From assembly GCA_025455635.1 (NCBI GenBank), contig JALOMF010000115.1, forward strand, positions 1 through 9,867: DNA of 9,867 nucleotides, in the 5' to 3' direction. The DNA comes from Saprospiraceae bacterium (lineage in GTDB: Bacteria > Bacteroidota > Bacteroidia > Chitinophagales > Saprospiraceae). Made by a program: the position numbers and the translations under genes. Shown one piece after another: positions 6,061 to 9,867 of the stretch. Position 1 is the stretch's first letter, and each line of letters opens with the position of its first letter. The notes under the pieces are model-generated. The model had not been told where the DNA came from, ran no database searches, and worked only from the letters and a program-made list of their open reading frames with translations.

Positions 6061-6783
6061 ATGACCACTTGGTATAACGGAATCATCAAAAAAATCGAGG
6101 ATGCCTCGCCGACCACGAAACGTTTCTGGTTGGAAGTAGAAGGCGTTGACCGCTTCGATTTCAAGGCCGGGCAGTTCATCACGATGGACCTGCCCATCGG
6201 CGAGCGGCGCAACCAGCGCTGGCGCAGCTACTCCATCGCCAGTGCGCCCGATGGCTCGAACACATTGGAGCTTTGCATCGTCCACCTCGACGGCGGCTTG
6301 GCCACCAACTGGCTCTTCAACGAGGCGACTATTGGCACTGCCATCAAGTTCAAGGGGCCAGATGGCACGTTCACCTTGCCGGAAAGCATTGAAAACGAAC
6401 TGGTTATGGTCTGCACGGGCACAGGCGTGGCTCCGTTCCGCAGCATGATTTGGGAGGTTTTTAATCAAAAAATCCCGCACAAGGGCATCCACCTCATCTT
6501 CGGCACCCGCACGGCAGATGGTATTTTGTACCAAAAAGAATTCGAGGAGCTGGCGCAAAAAATGCCTGGTTTTCGCTTTTCGGTGGCGTTGTCGAGGGAA
6601 GAGCAGGAGGGCTGCCACCACGGCTACGTCCACGGCATTTACCAAACAGCGTATGCCGAAAAGCGCCCCGACCGCAGCTTCTACCTCTGCGGCTGGACGA
6701 AGATGGTGGACGAAGCCGTGGCCAAGCTCATCGTGGAAATGGGCTACGAGCGGGGGCAGGTGAAGTATGAATTGTATGGTTGA
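6061..6783 (+). CDS. Ferredoxin-NADP reductase-like FAD/NAD(P)-binding oxidoreductase
   Basis: A 240-aa flavoprotein of the ferredoxin-NADP(+) reductase superfamily, probably moving electrons between NAD(P)H and a ferredoxin, flavodoxin or oxygenase partner. The FAD domain has RSYSIAS (55-61), the RxYS motif that binds FAD, and the NAD(P) domain has CTGTGVAPFRSM (118-129) followed by FGTRTADGILYQKEFEEL and LCGWTKMVDEAV. It ends in YELYG, an aromatic C-terminus like that of many superfamily members that stack on the flavin. There is no 2Fe-2S ferredoxin domain, so its redox partner must be separate. I choose the ATG at 6061; an in-frame GTG at 6049 lies inside the palindrome and would add only MLQN. 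The physiological partner cannot be read from the neighbours. Confidence 0.9.
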   Translation: MTTWYNGIIKKIEDASPTTKRFWLEVEGVDRFDFKAGQFITMDLPIGERRNQRWRSYSIASAPDGSNTLELCIVHLDGGLATNWLFNEATIGTAIKFKGPDGTFTLPESIENELVMVCTGTGVAPFRSMIWEVFNQKIPHKGIHLIFGTRTADGILYQKEFEELAQKMPGFRFSVALSREEQEGCHHGYVHGIYQTAYAEKRPDRSFYLCGWTKMVDEAVAKLIVEMGYERGQVKYELYG

Positions 6784-6789
6784 TTAAAC

Positions 6790-6816
6790 TTGATTCACCC
6801 TTTTCTGTTACTTTTG
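6790..6816 (+). promoter_or_regulatory. Bacteroidota-type promoter of the nfu gene
   Basis: The -7 box TACTTTTG (6809-6816) fits TAnnTTTG, with TTG at 6790-6792 as possible -33 element at a slightly short spacing of 16 bases. The leader would be about 30 bases, A-rich (AATAAGAAAAATCATTCAAG) and without a Shine-Dalgarno sequence. Confidence 0.55.
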
Positions 6817-6851
6817 TGGACTGAATCTAAATAAGAAAAATCATTCAAGAT

Positions 6852-7460
6852 ATGAATACCGCCACCGCATCGCCCGTCATGCTCTACACCGAGCAGACGC
6901 CCAACCCTGAATCACTGAAATTCGTGACCAACCGCATGCTCTACCGGGGCACCGCAGACTTCCGGGAGGAAGCCTTTGCAAGGGAATGGTCGCCACTGGC
7001 CGCCCACCTTTTCGACCAGCCGTTCGTGAAGGGGGTTTACATCACCAACAACTTCGTCAGCATCACCAAGGAGTTCAACTACGAATGGGCCGACATCATG
7101 CTCAAGTTGAAGGATATCATCAAAAAATACGTGGAAGACGGCGGCGAGGTTCTCAAAGAAGGTTTTGCGGAAGCCATGCAACAGCTTGATGCTGAACGGG
7201 TTAGCCAGCAGTTCAGCGGCGAGGATGGCGAGCTAGCGCAGCGCATCAAAGACCTGATTGACACCTACGTGAAGCCTGCCGTGGAGATGGACGGTGGCAA
7301 TATCGAGTTCCAGCGCTTCGACAAGGGCACGGTCTATGTGCAGATGCAAGGCTCGTGCAGCGGCTGCCCATCCAGCACCGTGACGCTGAAATCCGGCATT
7401 GAAGGTATGCTGAAACGCATGGTGCCGGAAGTGCAGGAAGTGGTGCAGGAGATGGGCTAA
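6852..7460 (+). CDS. Nfu-type iron-sulfur cluster carrier (NifU-like domain protein)
   Basis: A 202-aa two-domain Nfu protein that carries or delivers [4Fe-4S] clusters to apo-enzymes in the cytosol. The N-terminal scaffold Nfu/NifU N domain (PF08712) begins with YTEQTPNPESLKFV (residues 12-25) and runs to about 95. The C-terminal NifU domain (PF01106, about 125-195) has KPAVEMDGGNIEFQRF and the cluster-binding GSCSGCPSSTVTLKSGIE, with C169xxC172. This is the architecture of mitochondrial NFU1 and many bacterial Nfu proteins, not full-length NifU: the IscU-like and ferredoxin-like domains are missing. Each monomer contributes two cysteines, so a cluster would be bound at a dimer interface. 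It appears to be a single transcription unit with its own promoter and a terminator about 120 bases downstream. Confidence 0.94.
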   Translation: MNTATASPVMLYTEQTPNPESLKFVTNRMLYRGTADFREEAFAREWSPLAAHLFDQPFVKGVYITNNFVSITKEFNYEWADIMLKLKDIIKKYVEDGGEVLKEGFAEAMQQLDAERVSQQFSGEDGELAQRIKDLIDTYVKPAVEMDGGNIEFQRFDKGTVYVQMQGSCSGCPSSTVTLKSGIEGMLKRMVPEVQEVVQEMG

Positions 7461-7462
7461 AA

Positions 7463-7528
7463 AAGTTGGCAACTTGTCCGCCTTTGGCGGGTTCGACAGC
7501 TGGCAGGTCTTGTCCCGATTTCTCGGGA
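7463..7528. repeat. Cluster of short palindromes after the nfu gene
   Basis: Four inverted repeats occur within 66 bases: AAGTTGGCAACTT (7463-7475, perfect), CCGCCTTTGGCGG (7478-7490, 5-bp stem), AGCTGGCAGGT (7498-7508, imperfect) and TCCCGA-TTTC-TCGGGA (7513-7528, 6-bp stem). The first and third share the pattern AGYTGGCARST. On the minus strand the first is followed by a run of T. The stretch looks like extragenic repetitive DNA rather than coding sequence. Confidence 0.7.
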
Positions 7529-7583
7529 GGGCATTCAGCGATTTACATTTGTCCAAGGGCGCTTTAGAATTGCAATGAAACAG

Positions 7584-7616
7584 AAAGGCAAAAGTGGGTC
7601 TCCGCTTTTGCCTTTT
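7584..7616 (+). terminator. Rho-independent terminator downstream of nfu
   Basis: A 14-bp stem (7584-7597 with 7602-7615) closed by a GTCT tetraloop, with a single G-U wobble. The arms are AAAGGCAAAAGTGG and CCGCTTTTGCCTTT, followed by TTC. It sits about 120 bases after the nfu stop and about 60 bases before the carboxylase promoter box, insulating the two genes. The T-run lies mostly within the stem, so it may act in both directions. Confidence 0.75.
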
Positions 7617-7678
7617 CAATTTGCTGCCGCAAAACTTCCCACAAGCCACGTTTTCTCCAACCAATAAGTTTAGGTGGC

Positions 7679-7686
7679 TAACTTTG
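7679..7686 (+). promoter_or_regulatory. -7 promoter box of the carboxylase gene
   Basis: TAACTTTG fits TAnnTTTG and lies 20 bases before the ATG, so the transcript would have a leader of only about 15 bases. It is followed by CCC, like the boxes before purD and the thioredoxin-like gene. No clear TTG was found at the expected -33 distance. Confidence 0.5.
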
Positions 7687-7705
7687 CCCTTGAACCAAAT
7701 TTTTT

Positions 7706-9243
<1,538 letters not shown>

Positions 9244-9247
<4 letters not shown>

Positions 9248-9804
9248 GCTTGCTTCCACTTAATATTGCAGCCCCCGCTTGGGTATTGCTTCGCAACGGG
9301 CGCTTCACCCGCCAGCACTGCATCCAGTGCGGCACGGAGGTCACGGCCTGAGAGTGGAAGGCCGTTCTTGGGGCGGGAGTCATCGAGGCGGCCCCGGTAG
9401 GCCAGCCGCAGGTTTTCATCAAAAACATAAAAATCGGGCGTGCAGGCTGCATCGTAAGCCTTGGCCACTTCCTGCGTTTCGTCGTAGAGGTAGGGGAACG
9501 GGTAGCCGACTTCAGCGGCCAGTTCCGTCATTTTGTCGGGGGCATCGGCGGGGTAGTTCTCCACGTCGTTGGAGCTGATGGCCACGAAGCCCACGCCTTG
9601 GGGCTGGTAGTCTTTGGCCAGCCGCACGATCTCCGGGTTCACGTGGACGACGTAGGGGCAGTGGTTGCAGCTGAAAATAACGATGGTCGCTTTTGAGCCA
9701 GCGACATCTTGCAGTGAGGTGTTTTTGCCTGAAACAGTGTCTGGTAGGCAAAAATCAGGGGCAGCAGTGCCCAAGGGCAGCATTTTGGATTCGGTGAAGG
9801 CCAT
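9244..9804 (-). CDS. Thioredoxin-fold peroxiredoxin-like protein (PRX_like1 type)
   Basis: A 186-aa thioredoxin-fold protein of the AhpC/TSA-redoxin group, resembling the PRX_like1 subfamily. It has APDFCLPD near the N-terminus, the CNHC redox motif at 46-49 (IVIFSCNHCPYV), the thioredoxin-type cis-proline region ACTPDFYVFD, and the family tail SGRDLRAALDAVL ... GGCNIKWK with Cys179. The CxxC suggests disulfide exchange or peroxide reduction with thioredoxin; the true substrate is unknown. There is no obvious signal peptide, so a cytosolic location is likely. The ATG at 9804 follows a heptamer-repeat leader and a TACCTTTG promoter box. Its TAG stop (9246-9244) overlaps the pccB stop in the tetranucleotide CTAG. 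Confidence 0.9.
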
Positions 9805-9808
9805 TTTC

Positions 9809-9836
9809 TACGGTTTACGGCATGCGGTTTACGGAC
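9809..9836 (-). repeat. Four heptamer units in the leader of the thioredoxin-like gene
   Basis: Four 7-base units with plus-strand consensus TACGGTT (two of the seven positions vary at most in any unit) fill the space directly before the ATG. On the minus strand they read as CCGTAAA twice, alternating with variants, which is close to the CGTAAAT repeat before purD. Both tracts are exactly four units (28 bases) long. Confidence 0.8.
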
Positions 9837-9843
9837 GCCGGGG

Positions 9844-9851
9844 CAAAGGTA
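9844..9851 (-). promoter_or_regulatory. -7 promoter box of the thioredoxin-like gene
   Basis: On the minus strand the sequence is TACCTTTG followed by CCCC, identical in the box to that of purD and 39 bases before the ATG. The -33 region would fall at or beyond the end of the window and cannot be judged. Confidence 0.55.
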
Positions 9852-9867
9852 GGGGATTCAGTTGGCA

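Noticed and set aside
6852..7460. Full-length NifU of nitrogen fixation
   Set aside because: Only the Nfu N domain and the C-terminal CxxC domain are present, and no nif genes are nearby.

Overview
The window looks like chromosomal DNA of a Bacteroidota bacterium, probably a GC-richer lineage of the Saprospiria/Chitinophagia kind. The phylum call rests on three things. Several starts are preceded by the Bacteroidota -7 promoter box TAnnTTTG with short A-rich leaders and no Shine-Dalgarno sequence. There is a GYDIA-type GHMP kinase, a family typical of this phylum. HtpG also has the Bacteroidota form. The lineage below phylum is a guess. Coding DNA is GC-rich; the first 300 bases and a toxin-antitoxin insert at 4422-5002 are clearly AT-richer.

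Layout: an AT-rich non-coding stretch (1-309) leads into htpG (Hsp90, +). A convergent intergenic region with two strong hairpins separates it from a bcp-type peroxiredoxin (-). Bcp and purD (+) diverge from a region of about 170 bases, and purD has four tandem CGTAAAT heptamers running into its start codon. Next comes a DUF433/DUF5615 toxin-antitoxin pair whose last codon overlaps a GYDIA-family GHMP kinase gene beginning at TTG. A 96-base inverted repeat of palindromes separates that gene from a small ferredoxin-NADP reductase-like flavoprotein. Then follow an Nfu-type Fe-S carrier, a cluster of palindromes plus a good intrinsic terminator, and the beta subunit of an acyl-CoA (probably propionyl-CoA) carboxylase. 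The window closes with a convergent thioredoxin/peroxiredoxin-like gene (-) whose stop codon overlaps that of the carboxylase.

Most genes are housekeeping: protein folding, peroxide and thiol redox, purine synthesis, isoprenoid precursor supply, Fe-S assembly and propionyl-CoA metabolism. They look like single-gene transcription units rather than one pathway. The only operon-like arrangement is antitoxin-toxin-GHMP kinase.

The unusual content is the repeat layer. Five separate tracts of tandem heptanucleotides, with different unit sequences, occur in the window. Three lie inside the GHMP kinase gene and two form the leaders of purD and of the thioredoxin-like gene, which also share the same promoter box. 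Extragenic palindromes with a TGCCA/TGGCA core form a second repeat class. No CRISPR array, rRNA, tRNA, insertion sequence or complete novel defence system was seen.
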